Below the pieces are notes generated by a model. It searched no databases and was not told the origin of the DNA. It saw nothing but the letters and a program-made list of their open reading frames with translations. Source: Oscillospiraceae bacterium (GTDB lineage Bacteria > Bacillota > Clostridia > Oscillospirales > Oscillospiraceae). Taken from it: a DNA stretch of 46,400 nt. The position numbers and the translations under genes are program-made. Of this stretch, positions 7,739 to 15,947 are shown piece by piece; position 1 is the stretch's first letter; each line of letters begins with the position of its first letter. The DNA lies in NCBI GenBank assembly GCA_017395085.1, contig JAFPWF010000005.1, positions 1 to 46,400 on the forward strand, in the 5' to 3' direction.

Positions 7739-8004
7739 GCTGAGCGCCTGCCGAAGTGTTCTGGGTTCACTTCTCCGTAAGTGCTGTGGATGTCCTTCAA
7801 CTCAAACAGCAGGTACGGGTCGCTTGCAAAATAGCTGCCCAGACGGCAGCCTTTCATGGTGACGGTTCCGTCTCTGTCAACCGTAAAGACGCGCAGCGTG
7901 TTCTCCGTTCTTCCGTTCTGGTTCGTCAGGATGTATTCTTCCCGGTCTGTGAGGTAGTACAGCACTCTGGTGCTCGGTTTCAGTTTATAGTCATGTTCTT
8001 TCAT
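7735..8004 (-). CDS. Small protein, unknown function
   Basis: An 89-aa soluble, beta-rich protein beginning MKEHDYKLKPSTRVLYYLTD, family not recognised. A longer frame exists, but the ATG at 8002-8004 has an AGGAG site and everything upstream is phage-derived. It is hemmed in by a tape measure fragment at its 3' end and a DUF6711 fragment (from 8035) only 30 bases upstream. No good promoter remains, so it may be silent. The last residues (RRSA) are encoded at the junction. Confidence 0.55.
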   Translation of the reverse strand: MKEHDYKLKPSTRVLYYLTDREEYILTNQNGRTENTLRVFTVDRDGTVTMKGCRLGSYFASDPYLLFELKDIHSTYGEVNPEHFGRRSA

Positions 8005-8034
8005 GTGCAGAACTCCTGTCTCTTTGGTTTTTAT

Positions 8035-8163
8035 GTGGATCCCATGCGGGGCTCCGTCAGCAGGACGATTTATTCCAACAACTGCCCGGCTCTCTGCGTG
8101 GCCGTCTATCCCGACGGCGCTGCGCGCTGGGAGGGTCTGGCTTTTCCGGTCATCGAGCGCTGA
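8035..8163 (+). pseudogene. DUF6711 3' fragment A
   Basis: The reading frame VDPMRGSVSRTIYSNN...WEGLAFPVIER ends at TGA 8161-8163 and corresponds to the last 42 codons of the copy at 10089-10457. The 5' part is missing and replaced by the leader of the antisense 89-aa gene. Confidence 0.9.
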
Positions 8164-8226
8164 TCCTACCAAAGAAAGATGAAGGAATACTGAATCTTCC
8201 ATGAATTTTCCGTGAATCCACATGCC

Positions 8227-8293
8227 AAGTCTGCCGTTTATCCTGCCGGAAAAGCAAAACGGGAAGGTCATTCCTTCCCGCTAATCGAACAGC
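8227..8293 (+). pseudogene. DUF6711 3' fragment B, degenerate
   Basis: In frame it reads SAVYPAGKAKREGHSFPLIEQ, matching the STVYPDGTARWEGLEFPLI tail of DUF6711 with several changes and no stop. It ends 6 bases before the stop of the antisense 106-aa gene. Confidence 0.7.
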
Positions 8294-8298
8294 AGTGT

Positions 8299-8619
8299 TT
8301 ATTTGTTAGCCGGGGGATCGATTGGGTTCAGCGGTTTGTGCTCGCTGTTCAGCAGCGAGTGGTTTTTCTGAATATCTTTGCCATGCTTCTTTGCCCATTT
8401 GCTCAGCATCCTGGCTATATCAGACGGGAAAGCGCCGCTGATCCGTCGGGTTATTCCATTGAAGTCGACAACGATATCCTCATCCCCGCAAACGGCATGG
8501 ACGGACGGAATGCAGAGATTATAGTTCATATCAACAGTCATTCCGGCAAATCTGGAGATGACCTGGCTGCGCAATTCGGCGACCAGTTGTTCCACTTCTT
8601 TATAATCAGCCTGATCCAT
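8299..8619 (-). CDS. Small protein, unknown function
   Basis: A 106-aa soluble protein with no family recognised. It has an N-terminal helix, a central beta-rich part (PSVHAVCGDEDIVVDFNG) and a basic C-terminal helix. The ATG at 8619 is preferred over one three codons upstream because AAGGAG is 9 bases before it. It has its own promoter (8650-8677) and ends next to degenerate DUF6711 fragment B. Confidence 0.6.
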   Translation of the reverse strand: MDQADYKEVEQLVAELRSQVISRFAGMTVDMNYNLCIPSVHAVCGDEDIVVDFNGITRRISGAFPSDIARMLSKWAKKHGKDIQKNHSLLNSEHKPLNPIDPPANK

Positions 8620-8649
8620 CCGTTCCATCTCCTTCTTGTGGTTTTCTCT

Positions 8650-8677
8650 ATTATACCAATCTGATTGATGATTGCAA
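8650..8677 (-). promoter_or_regulatory. Promoter TTGCAA-16-TATAAT for the 106-aa gene
   Basis: TTGCAA (8672-8677) and TATAAT (8650-8655) on the minus strand, spacer 16. The next bases to the right belong to tape measure fragment 2. Confidence 0.7.
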
Positions 8678-8689
8678 TTACAATGCGGT

Positions 8690-8804
8690 TTCCTCGCTGC
8701 AGGCGGACTCTCCCGAGCCCGTCATCCGCGTGTATCTGGACGGGAAGCAGCTCTCCGACGCTGTCACGAAGTACCAGCGCCGTGACGCAAGGGCGCAGGG
8801 GTGA
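8690..8804 (+). pseudogene. Tape measure 3' fragment 2
   Basis: Frame SSLQADSPEPVIRVYLDGKQ...RRDARAQG ends at TGA 8802-8804. It equals the last 38 codons of the tape measure gene (5764-5878) with a few changes. No start. The antisense M24 gene stops 13 bases beyond. Confidence 0.9.
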
Positions 8805-8816
8805 CCCGTTCCAAAA

Positions 8817-10001
8817 TCAGAAGCGGTCGAGGTTTACTGCCTTGCGCACCGCGAATCCTTTAATCTTGTTGATGGTCCGCTTATCCCTGACGATGAGGCT
8901 ATCCAGATCGTCCGGGTATTTGGTCAGGCGCTCGAAGCCGTTTTTGGTGACCAGCACCGTGTCGGAATGGCGGAAGCCGCCGATATCATCAAAGTAAAGC
9001 GCGGGCTCGATGCTGATAACCATGTTTTCTTCCAGCACATGATTGCCTCCGGCGCTCAGCCATGGCGCTTCGTGGTTGCCCAGCCCGATTCCGTGCCCGG
9101 TGCGGTGCAGGATGGCGTCGCCGTATCCCAGTGACTTGAAGTAGTCCTGCGTCGCAAGGTCAATGTCCTCGCAGCGGGTGCCGGGCTTCACCATGGAGTA
9201 AGCAATGTCACGGGCCTTCATGACGATGTCGTAGAGCTTGCGGTCGCGCTCGCTCGGCTCGCCGAGGAACACGGTTCTCTCGCACTCGGCGGCATACCCG
9301 TTTACCCGGTTGTAGCTCATCAGCACGATGGGGCCGTCTCCCATCCGCAAGTTCAGGTTCGGCAGGCTGTGCGGCTGGGAACTTTTCGGGGCGGGCCATC
9401 CGGCGGTCAGGAAGCTGCAGGTCATGTAGTTGTAGTCCGTCGTTTTAATCACGCCCGTCTGGATCGACCGAGCGCTCGTGATCGGCTCCAGGACGCTTTC
9501 GCCCCGGTAAAGGCCCTTGTGGACCAGCCGCATTCCCTCGTCGGTCCACTTCGCGGCAAGGCGGATCGCCTCCAGTTCGCCGGCGTCTTTCACCAGGCGC
9601 ATGTTGTCAATAAAGTCGATGATCCGAGTTTCCTTCGTTTTGATCAGTTCCCGGTAGGCCGAGGGCAGGGAGGGTTCGATGCCGATGACCTTGTCTTCCC
9701 CGACGGATTTGGCGATGTAGTCGTACCAGTTCTGACCCGGGATCGAGGGGTACTCAAAATAGTGCTGGATGTTGCCGAAGCCCTCAACTTTGAGCATGTG
9801 TTCATATTCCAGTCTGGGCACAACCAGCTCCGGGCTGCCTTCCGGCTTGACAATGATGAAGAAAGGACGCTCCACCGGGGTATAGGAAGCGCCGGACAGG
9901 TAAAAGATCGCATCCTGAGATGTGACGAGCATCGCATCCAGTCCGGATTTTCCGATAAAGTCCTGAAGCTTCTGCATTCTTGCTTTCCGATATTGATCCA
10001 T
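8817..10001 (-). CDS. M24 (pita-bread) family hydrolase, Xaa-Pro peptidase-like
   Basis: A 394-aa two-domain protein: a creatinase N-terminal domain (about residues 8-150) and an M24 catalytic fold (about 160-385). HRTGHGIGLGNHEAP and the ISIEP motif are present. Three of the five metal ligands usual in M24 aminopeptidases appear altered: the first Asp is Ser (VLMSYN), the second is Glu (AECERT), and the last Glu is Ser (FRHSDTVLVT). The enzyme may therefore be metal-free like creatinase or ectoine-hydrolase relatives, and peptidase activity is doubtful. Own promoter at 10038-10065; AAGGGG ribosome site. Confidence 0.8.
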   Translation of the reverse strand: MDQYRKARMQKLQDFIGKSGLDAMLVTSQDAIFYLSGASYTPVERPFFIIVKPEGSPELVVPRLEYEHMLKVEGFGNIQHYFEYPSIPGQNWYDYIAKSVGEDKVIGIEPSLPSAYRELIKTKETRIIDFIDNMRLVKDAGELEAIRLAAKWTDEGMRLVHKGLYRGESVLEPITSARSIQTGVIKTTDYNYMTCSFLTAGWPAPKSSQPHSLPNLNLRMGDGPIVLMSYNRVNGYAAECERTVFLGEPSERDRKLYDIVMKARDIAYSMVKPGTRCEDIDLATQDYFKSLGYGDAILHRTGHGIGLGNHEAPWLSAGGNHVLEENMVISIEPALYFDDIGGFRHSDTVLVTKNGFERLTKYPDDLDSLIVRDKRTINKIKGFAVRKAVNLDRF

Positions 10002-10037
10002 TTGATTCAGCCCCTTTGTGATTGAATTTGCAAGATC

Positions 10038-10065
10038 ATTCTAACATGGCATCATCGGATTGCAA
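10038..10065 (-). promoter_or_regulatory. Promoter TTGCAA-16-TAGAAT for the M24 gene
   Basis: TTGCAA (10060-10065) and TAGAAT (10038-10043) on the minus strand, spacer 16, close to the DUF6711 copy 2 leader. Confidence 0.65.
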
Positions 10066-10088
10066 AGGGTTTTTGGAGGGGTAATTTC

Positions 10089-10457
10089 ATGCCATTCCAA
10101 TTCACTGTCAACAACGTAAACCTCCTCCCGTACATCGTGGAGGACGGCCTTAAGTGGACCCGCTTCGACGTCGAGGCGCCGGACACCGGGAGAACGCTCG
10201 ACGGCGTGATGCACCGGGGCAGGGTAGCGGTCAAGATCCGCCTGGACGTGACCTGCCGGCCCCTTTCATCCGCGGAGGCAAGCATCGTCCTCGACGCCAT
10301 CGCCCCGGAGTTCGTCACCGTCCGCTACGTGGACCCCATGCAGGGCAGCGTCGTCAAGACCATGTACTCCAACAACATCCCCGCCCTCTGCGCCACCGTC
10401 TACGACGACGGCAGCGCCCGCTGGGAGGGTCTGGAGTTCCCGCTCATAGAGCGCTAA
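10089..10457 (+). CDS. DUF6711-like phage tail-associated protein, copy 2
   Basis: A 122-aa homologue of the protein at 5993-6361, same length and clearly the same family (GRTLDGVMHRGRVAVKI, APEFVTVRYVDPM, KTMYSNNIPALC, WEGLEFPLIER). Differences are spread along the gene, so the two copies diverged before or since they came together and are not a fresh tandem copy. ATG with a strong GGAGGGG site. Its 3' half is overlapped by the read-through frame of the antisense membrane gene. Which copy is the native tail gene cannot be told. Confidence 0.75.
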   Translation: MPFQFTVNNVNLLPYIVEDGLKWTRFDVEAPDTGRTLDGVMHRGRVAVKIRLDVTCRPLSSAEASIVLDAIAPEFVTVRYVDPMQGSVVKTMYSNNIPALCATVYDDGSARWEGLEFPLIER

Positions 10458-10838
10458 ATCCTGCTCGTACTGGTCTGGATGGTTAATATAATACCGAACC
10501 GTTAAAAACTCGATCCATAAGGTTATGCCGGAATATAAGGTTAAAGCATAGGCAATCATAAACAATAAGGCCGCGATATCTCCCAAAAACGGTATATATT
10601 TCCTTATGAAATACAGCAGAACCATGCTTCCCAAACATGCCGGAAGAGTGTAGACAGGTTTTTTGTCCATTTTCTTGCGTGGGGCTTTTGATAAAGTTGG
10701 AAAGGTGTTGAAGTTTTTGATATTCCCCTTTGCCATACTCACGTAAATCTCTCCGTCCGCCATTCGAAAAAGGAGCATGATAAATATAAAAGCGAGACCA
10801 AATACTAGTATACCCCAAAACCTGGCATCAGATAACAT
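10266..10838 (-). CDS. Membrane protein with stop-loss extension into antisense DUF6711
   Basis: A 190-aa frame. Residues 1-127 are a plausible membrane protein with about four segments (residues 7-25, 66-80, 86-104 and 105-118) and a charged loop. From about 10457 leftward the frame runs antisense through the DUF6711 gene for 190 bases and yields a G/A/V/D-rich tail unlike a real domain. The native stop was most likely removed at the junction. ATG with GGGAGG upstream. Function unknown. Confidence 0.55.
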   Translation of the reverse strand: MLSDARFWGILVFGLAFIFIMLLFRMADGEIYVSMAKGNIKNFNTFPTLSKAPRKKMDKKPVYTLPACLGSMVLLYFIRKYIPFLGDIAALLFMIAYALTLYSGITLWIEFLTVRYYINHPDQYEQDLALYERELQTLPAGAAVVVDGGAEGGDVVGVHGLDDAALHGVHVADGDELRGDGVEDDACLRG

Positions 10839-10880
10839 GACAGTACCTCCCTGAACAATCTGATTCAGTATGCAGATTGA

Positions 10881-10909
10881 ATTATATCAGAAAGCAAAGG
10901 TACAGGCAA
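10881..10909 (-). promoter_or_regulatory. Promoter TTGCCT-17-TATAAT for the membrane gene
   Basis: TTGCCT (10904-10909) and TATAAT (10881-10886) on the minus strand, spacer 17, 40 bases from the tail gene start. Confidence 0.7.
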
Positions 10910-10949
10910 CTGAAGCCTGTCAGTCTGTTCCGAAGACTGTTACCAATCT

Positions 10950-12623
10950 ATGATTAACACATCAACCCTCTTCTATACCATCTACTCCGGCTCCCACACC
11001 CACGAGGTCAAGCTCAACATCGCCGGCCGGGATTACGGCATGGACACGCTGGCGTCCCTGAAGACCTCCATAGCCACCTTCGGCACCGGTTCACCGACAA
11101 TTGGCCTTGCCCCGGCGGCGGAGATCACGGCCTCGCTGTACCTGCCCTCGTCCGCCGTGCCCCGCATGGCAGCCTTAAGGCCCTATGTGCGGCTCGTCTC
11201 CTCTGACGATCCCTCCGTCGTCTCCGAATGGCTGCCGCAGGGCCTGTTCTATGTGGACACGCGGCAGCAGGATGAATCGGGACTCCTGACCCTGCACGGC
11301 TACGACGGCATGCTCAGGGCCGAGCGCCCCGCGCCCTACTCCTCGCTGCAGTGGCCAGCGCTCGACGCCGATGTGGTAGGGGAGATCTGCAGCATCCTTG
11401 GCTTCACGGTGGACGCAAGGACGGCCGCGCTCATGACCTCCGGCTTCCGCATCAATCTCCCGGCGCAGTACACCATGCGCGAGACCCTGCGCTTTATCGC
11501 GGCGCTCTACGGCGGGAGTTTTGTCCTCACGGCCTCCAACGCTCTGCGCCTGCTGCCGCTGTGGCAGCGGGGAAGTGCCCCGGACCATGACCTGACGGCC
11601 GCTATCCAGAGCATCTCCGTGAGTCTCGCCTTCCCGGCCTGCACGGGGGTGCGCTTCCTGACGGAAAACGACGCGGAGTTCTTCGCCGGCAGCGAGACGG
11701 GCTATGTGTACGAGATCGCTTCACCCTTCGCAACTCAAACGGCTGCCAACGCGCTCTTAAACCGCATGCAGGGCTTCGTCTACCGACCGTATTCCGCCGA
11801 GGGAGTCATCCTGAACCCGGCTGCCGAGCCGGGGGACACGGTGCGCATCCCGTCCGGAAGCAGTACCGCGCTCTCGTCCCTCTTCACCCTCTCCCGCAGC
11901 TTCGACTCCCTCTTCCCGGCGGACGTCTCCGCTCCGGAGGACGAGGAGCTGGACCACGAGTACCCCTACGAGTCCGCTGCCGACCGTGCCTATACCCGGA
12001 AACTGCAGAACATGCAGTCAGAACTCAATGTCCAGGCGCAGGCCATCTCCGCCAAGGTCAGCCGCACGGGCGGGGATTCCCGCAGCTTCGGCTGGTACCT
12101 GGACGCCGACCGCTTCAGCCTTTACTCGGATACCGCCGAGGTCCTGCGTGCGGACGATGAGGGCCTGCGGGTGAACGGCACCGTCTACGCCACCTCCGGG
12201 CAGATCGGCGGCTGCGACATCGAGAACGGCACCCTGAAGATCGCGAACGCCAACATCGAGAACCTGAACGCCTCCAAGATTACCGCCGGCACCCTGAATG
12301 TCGACCGCATCGGCACCGGTTCCATCACCGGCGGGAAGATCGCCGACGAGACCATCGAGTCGTACAATCTGGACGACGGCTCCGTGGTGAACCGGGTCAT
12401 CGGCTCAAGCGCCGTCTCCTACGGGAAGACGAGCTTCCAGACCACGCTGGATCAGGTCGGCACCAACAAGGCGAACATTGATGTGCTGTACGGCTACTTC
12501 ACGGGTTACGCGCACTTCAGCCAGCTGGAGATCGACACGGCCTTTTACTACGGGGGCAAGACCGTCGGCTTGTCCTCGGCGACCATCTCCGGCAGAACGC
12601 TGCAATACTTAGGCTGGCAATAA
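10950..12623 (+). CDS. Phage tail protein with C-terminal receptor-binding-like region
   Basis: A 557-aa structural protein. The N-terminal 350 residues resemble the minor tail proteins that follow the tape measure in Bacillota siphophages. A helix follows (about 350-375), then a fibre-like C-terminal part with NASKITAGTLNVDRIGTGSITGGKI-type repeats split by NIEN near residue 440. The last 84 codons are duplicated at 15696-15947. No clear ribosome site lies before the ATG, which suggests that its native leader was cut by the inserted antisense unit. It is followed after 10 bases by the 88-aa gene. Confidence 0.75.
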   Translation: MINTSTLFYTIYSGSHTHEVKLNIAGRDYGMDTLASLKTSIATFGTGSPTIGLAPAAEITASLYLPSSAVPRMAALRPYVRLVSSDDPSVVSEWLPQGLFYVDTRQQDESGLLTLHGYDGMLRAERPAPYSSLQWPALDADVVGEICSILGFTVDARTAALMTSGFRINLPAQYTMRETLRFIAALYGGSFVLTASNALRLLPLWQRGSAPDHDLTAAIQSISVSLAFPACTGVRFLTENDAEFFAGSETGYVYEIASPFATQTAANALLNRMQGFVYRPYSAEGVILNPAAEPGDTVRIPSGSSTALSSLFTLSRSFDSLFPADVSAPEDEELDHEYPYESAADRAYTRKLQNMQSELNVQAQAISAKVSRTGGDSRSFGWYLDADRFSLYSDTAEVLRADDEGLRVNGTVYATSGQIGGCDIENGTLKIANANIENLNASKITAGTLNVDRIGTGSITGGKIADETIESYNLDDGSVVNRVIGSSAVSYGKTSFQTTLDQVGTNKANIDVLYGYFTGYAHFSQLEIDTAFYYGGKTVGLSSATISGRTLQYLGWQ

Positions 12624-12888
12624 GGAGGACCACATGCTTCAACTCAAAACCGCGCAGGGCTTCACCCTGCCGATCAACTGGATCGGGGTTTCGGACTTTG
12701 ACGGATCCCTCCGCTTCGAGACCCCGGAGACGGACCTAGCGACGCTCTTTTCCGTCTTCAGCGATCCGAAGCACACATCCGCCCTGACCCGCATCTTCGA
12801 TGAAGACGAAAAGACCTTCTCGGGCTTTACCGCCTTCAAAGGTCTTGAAAGAATGGGCACAGGTACCACCGTAATCCGGCTGATGGCC
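12373..12888 (+). repeat. Direct repeat copy 1 (tail gene end plus 88-aa gene)
   Basis: About 515 bases nearly identical to 15696-16210. It covers the last 84 codons of the tail gene, the GGAGG leader and most of the 88-aa gene. The two copies flank the RCC1-like insert. Confidence 0.95.
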
Positions 12889-12900
12889 GCATATTCTTGA
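12634..12900 (+). CDS. Small phage protein downstream of tail gene, copy 1
   Basis: An 88-aa soluble protein following the tail gene with TAAGGAGG and a 10-base gap, so it is probably translated with it. It is beta-rich at the start and has a conserved centre (SDPKHTSALTRIFDEDEKTF). No family recognised; position suggests a tail or baseplate accessory. The final three codons differ from copy 2 (15958-16221), so the junction with foreign DNA lies within the last codons near 12888. Confidence 0.7.
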   Translation: MLQLKTAQGFTLPINWIGVSDFDGSLRFETPETDLATLFSVFSDPKHTSALTRIFDEDEKTFSGFTAFKGLERMGTGTTVIRLMAAYS

Positions 12901-13026
12901 TAGAAACTGGTCTCTTTTCGCCTCCCACTAATGAGAAAAGCAGATGAAAAAGACAGCACCGAATAAAGGCAGCAGCAATTAGGGATTCAGAAAATGAACT
13001 GATTTGAACTGACATTCATTGAGCGG

Positions 13027-13086
13027 CAACAAGAAAAACGACCATGCAAGAGCAGCCTTACTTCTGGGTGGTCGTTTTTCTTGTTG
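13027..13086. terminator. Long inverted repeat, bidirectional terminator
   Basis: Perfect 18-bp arms (13027-13044 and 13069-13086) around a 24-base loop. Each arm contains AAAAA or TTTTT, so it can stop transcription both from the tail genes and from the antisense RCC1-like gene. The 257 bases between 12900 and 13158 hold nothing else recognisable. Confidence 0.8.
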
Positions 13087-13157
13087 AGAACAAAGCTCGC
13101 TTCATTCATAAATTGTCAAACTTTTGGGATTCACTTCATTCGTATGGATGGTTTCTA

Positions 13158-15239
13158 TTATGCATTCTGCGGCAGCGTCAACCCGTAGGCGATGAGGCTG
13201 CCGTCGCTTTTGATCGCCAGTACCCTGTGGTCGAAGCTCACGCCGAGGATGCGATCAAGATTTGTCCAGCTCTTGACGGCGGCGAGACAGTCCTCTCCGT
13301 AGGCTTCCGTGAGTTCCTTGCTCTCGGCCACGAGGCTCTTCCCCTCCTCCGTCACGCCGACGACCAGCCCGTCCGCAGCTGTGCACAGGGTGCGAATGCG
13401 TGTCCAGCTTTTGATCTGCTGCGCCGCCTCCTTCGGGTAAAAGCCCTCTAGCAGGTCGATGGCTACCGTCCCGTCTTCGCGCAGTCCCAGGGCCAGCCCG
13501 TCGAGGGCGCAGACCGAGCGGATCTTGCTCCAGCTCTTCACACCGGCAAAACCCAGGGAGCTCACTTTTCCGTCCTTTTCGAGGAAGAGCACCTGGTAGC
13601 CGCTGCACGCGGCCTGAACCACATTTCGCGGTGTGCCGTAGGCCTCCGTCGACAGGGCCGAGCCCTTCGTGACGACGCCATGCGCCTTAATACCGAGCAG
13701 ATACTCGCCGCCGAGGCTGAGACCGCCCTGGATGTAACTCACGCCGGTCCAGCCGCTCCAGTCCGCCTTTTCCTCGGTGCCAAAATGGGTCGGGCCGCCT
13801 ACGGCGATGCTGCCGTCCGCTTTCAGGCCGACCGGCCGCATCCCGGTCGAGGCCAGGGAAGTGATATTGCGCCAGGCCATGGCCTGCTCCATCTCCGCGC
13901 GGATCTCGTCGGCGAACCAGCTATCCGTGTTGATGGCGACGGCTTCCACGATCCCGTCGGCGCGCAGGCCGTAGACCGCGTTCTGGGTAGCCCGGATCTG
14001 GACGATGTCCTTCCAGGCGCCGATCTGTGCCGTCAGTTCCTGCGTCAGGCCTGTGCAATCAAGTGTCCCGTCGTTGCGCAGGGCGATCACGGCGGGTGCC
14101 TCCTCCCCGGAACTCAGCGTCTGCAACAGCAGCGCGTCCGCATAGCCGGAGAATGCCGGAGTGCTCAGATCCAGCCCGGATAGGTCGAGGCCCGCCGTGA
14201 CGAGACTGCCGTCGTTCTTCCAGCCGACAATGTAGCTCACGAAAGAGTCCTCATAGGCTTTGATCCGGACGATGTCCGTCCAGGACTCCACTTCCGCCTG
14301 CATCTGCTTGGCCTGATCGGTCTCAAACCACCTCGCTGCCCGCACCCGGCCGTTTCGCATCAGGCCGAGCACCATGCAATTGAGCGCCTGGACATCCTCA
14401 ACGTCCTCCCACACAGCGACAGCGTTGCGCAGTTCCTCGGCGCCGCCATAGAGTGTGACGCGCCCGTCCTTGAGGCGGCAGGCGATAGCGCGCTCGTTGA
14501 CGCTGATTTGAACAACGTCCCTGGCTGCAGAGATCTCGTCGAAGTTTCCGAAGTATTCCACCGAAGGTCCGGATACGCAGAGCGTACCATCGGAGCGCAG
14601 GCCGCAGCAGATATAGCCCGAACTGTCAATGTCCACCAGCTTTGAGGCTTTCCCGTGGAAGGGATAGAACTCGCTGGGACGGAGAGCGCTGCCGTCGGAA
14701 CGCAAGCCGCACAGGCCTCTGGCCTCGGGATAGGCGTAATAGCAGAGCTTCTGCACCTTAGTCCAGCTTTGATACACCTTGCAGCCGCCGAAGGAGGCAT
14801 CTTCGTCGTCGTTGTGTACCAGAACCCGGCCGTCCTTGGTCAGACCAAAATAGCCGTATTCGTTTGCCAGGATCTCTTTGACGTTCGTCCAATATTTGGG
14901 ATCAAAGGCATCTTCCATCCGCTCGTACTGCACGGTGGAGACGACGCTGCCGTCCGCCTTCAGTCCGAGAAATCCGTACATCGTCGCATCCAGCTGGACA
15001 AGGTCCGTCCAGGAGCCTATCTCGGCAACGGCCTCCGTGTCAAAATACGCGTCCAGCCCGGCGGTGCGTACCGTTCCGTCAGCCATCAGCGCGGCCACGC
15101 CCTTTGTATTGAGCGGCATCGTCACGATATCGACCACGCCTGCCGCAGCCTGTTCTGCCGTCTCCTCGGCTTGGGCCGGGAAGCAGAACAGACTGCCGCA
15201 AAGGCAGAGGACGAGCAGCATGGATAGCGTTCTTTTCAT
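13158..15239 (-). CDS. Exported RCC1-like beta-propeller protein
   Basis: A 693-aa secreted protein. The ATG at 15239 begins a clear signal peptide (KRTLSMLLVLCLCGSLFCFPAQA, split after CLC), with likely cleavage after AQA. The rest is a series of about 50-residue units of the form W.D.V.L....GL..DG.V, as in RCC1 propellers of clostridial surface proteins. At least ten units can be seen. The role is probably binding at the cell surface; the ligand is unknown. The open frame extends upstream to 15695 but that part is an unrelated AbiEii fragment, so it is excluded. Promoter at 15309-15337. Inserted between two copies of the tail gene end. Confidence 0.8.
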   Translation of the reverse strand: MKRTLSMLLVLCLCGSLFCFPAQAEETAEQAAAGVVDIVTMPLNTKGVAALMADGTVRTAGLDAYFDTEAVAEIGSWTDLVQLDATMYGFLGLKADGSVVSTVQYERMEDAFDPKYWTNVKEILANEYGYFGLTKDGRVLVHNDDEDASFGGCKVYQSWTKVQKLCYYAYPEARGLCGLRSDGSALRPSEFYPFHGKASKLVDIDSSGYICCGLRSDGTLCVSGPSVEYFGNFDEISAARDVVQISVNERAIACRLKDGRVTLYGGAEELRNAVAVWEDVEDVQALNCMVLGLMRNGRVRAARWFETDQAKQMQAEVESWTDIVRIKAYEDSFVSYIVGWKNDGSLVTAGLDLSGLDLSTPAFSGYADALLLQTLSSGEEAPAVIALRNDGTLDCTGLTQELTAQIGAWKDIVQIRATQNAVYGLRADGIVEAVAINTDSWFADEIRAEMEQAMAWRNITSLASTGMRPVGLKADGSIAVGGPTHFGTEEKADWSGWTGVSYIQGGLSLGGEYLLGIKAHGVVTKGSALSTEAYGTPRNVVQAACSGYQVLFLEKDGKVSSLGFAGVKSWSKIRSVCALDGLALGLREDGTVAIDLLEGFYPKEAAQQIKSWTRIRTLCTAADGLVVGVTEEGKSLVAESKELTEAYGEDCLAAVKSWTNLDRILGVSFDHRVLAIKSDGSLIAYGLTLPQNA

Positions 15240-15308
15240 AGCGCTTGTTTCTCCCTTCTTCGAACGCCGCGGCGTATCCGGTTTGTGCGACGCCTTTAAC
15301 CATACAGC

Positions 15309-15337
15309 ATTATATAGCGGGTCCAATAAAAAGGCAA
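15309..15337 (-). promoter_or_regulatory. Promoter TTGCCT-17-TATAAT for the RCC1-like gene
   Basis: TTGCCT (15332-15337) and TATAAT (15309-15314) on the minus strand, spacer 17. Confidence 0.7.
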
Positions 15338-15494
15338 TGCCGGGCGGCCTCGGCACAGAGGTGTTTTGATCGGTATCCTGACGCCGTTTGAGAAGAGCTG
15401 CCTGAAGTAACTGAAAGCAACATGGATATTCGAAATACATGAAATACATGGTGCAGGCCAAGGAGATCGACCTCATCAAATAATAATTCCACCC

Positions 15495-15695
15495 AAACCG
15501 GTGCTGCTTGATGGTTGCATCAATATCCATGGTCGACCACGTGTCCAGATTAACTATCGAAGCGATCAGGAAACCGCCCTTGATGATGAACTGGCTGCGG
15601 TGCCAAGAGAGGGAAACCCTCTCCAAAAAGCGTTCCAGCATGTAGTTCTGCAGAACCAGCTGAACGGATAGTCTCTTCTCTTTTGAAATGCTCAT
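15495..15695 (-). pseudogene. N-terminal fragment of an AbiEii-family nucleotidyltransferase toxin
   Basis: The first 65 codons read LERFLERVSLS...FIIKGGFLIASI and then TWSTMDIDATIK, the conserved start of AbiEii/AbiGii type IV toxins (nucleotidyltransferase GG and DxD motifs). After TIKQ the frame continues into unrelated sequence, so the gene is truncated. The antitoxin partner is absent. Its ATG lies exactly at the junction with the duplicated tail gene fragment. Confidence 0.75.
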
Positions 15696-15947
15696 GACGA
15701 CGGCTCCGTGGTGAACCGGGTCATCGGCTCAAGCGCCGTCTCCTACGGGAAGACGAGCTTCCAGACCACGCTGGACCAGGTGGGCACCAACAAGGCGAAC
15801 ATTGATGTGCTGTACGGCTACTTCACGGGTTACGCGCACTTCAGCCAGCTGGAGATCGACACGGCCTTTTACTACGGGGGCAAGACCGTCGGCTTATCCT
15901 CGACGACCATCTCCGGCCGCACGTTGCAATACTTAGGCTGGCAATAA
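15696..15947 (+). pseudogene. Tail protein C-terminal fragment
   Basis: Duplicate of the last 84 codons of the tail gene with about eight substitutions, ending in the same LQYLGWQ. It lacks the other 473 residues and has no ribosome site, though a GTG at 15708 is in frame. It joins the AbiEii fragment at about 15695. Confidence 0.85.
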
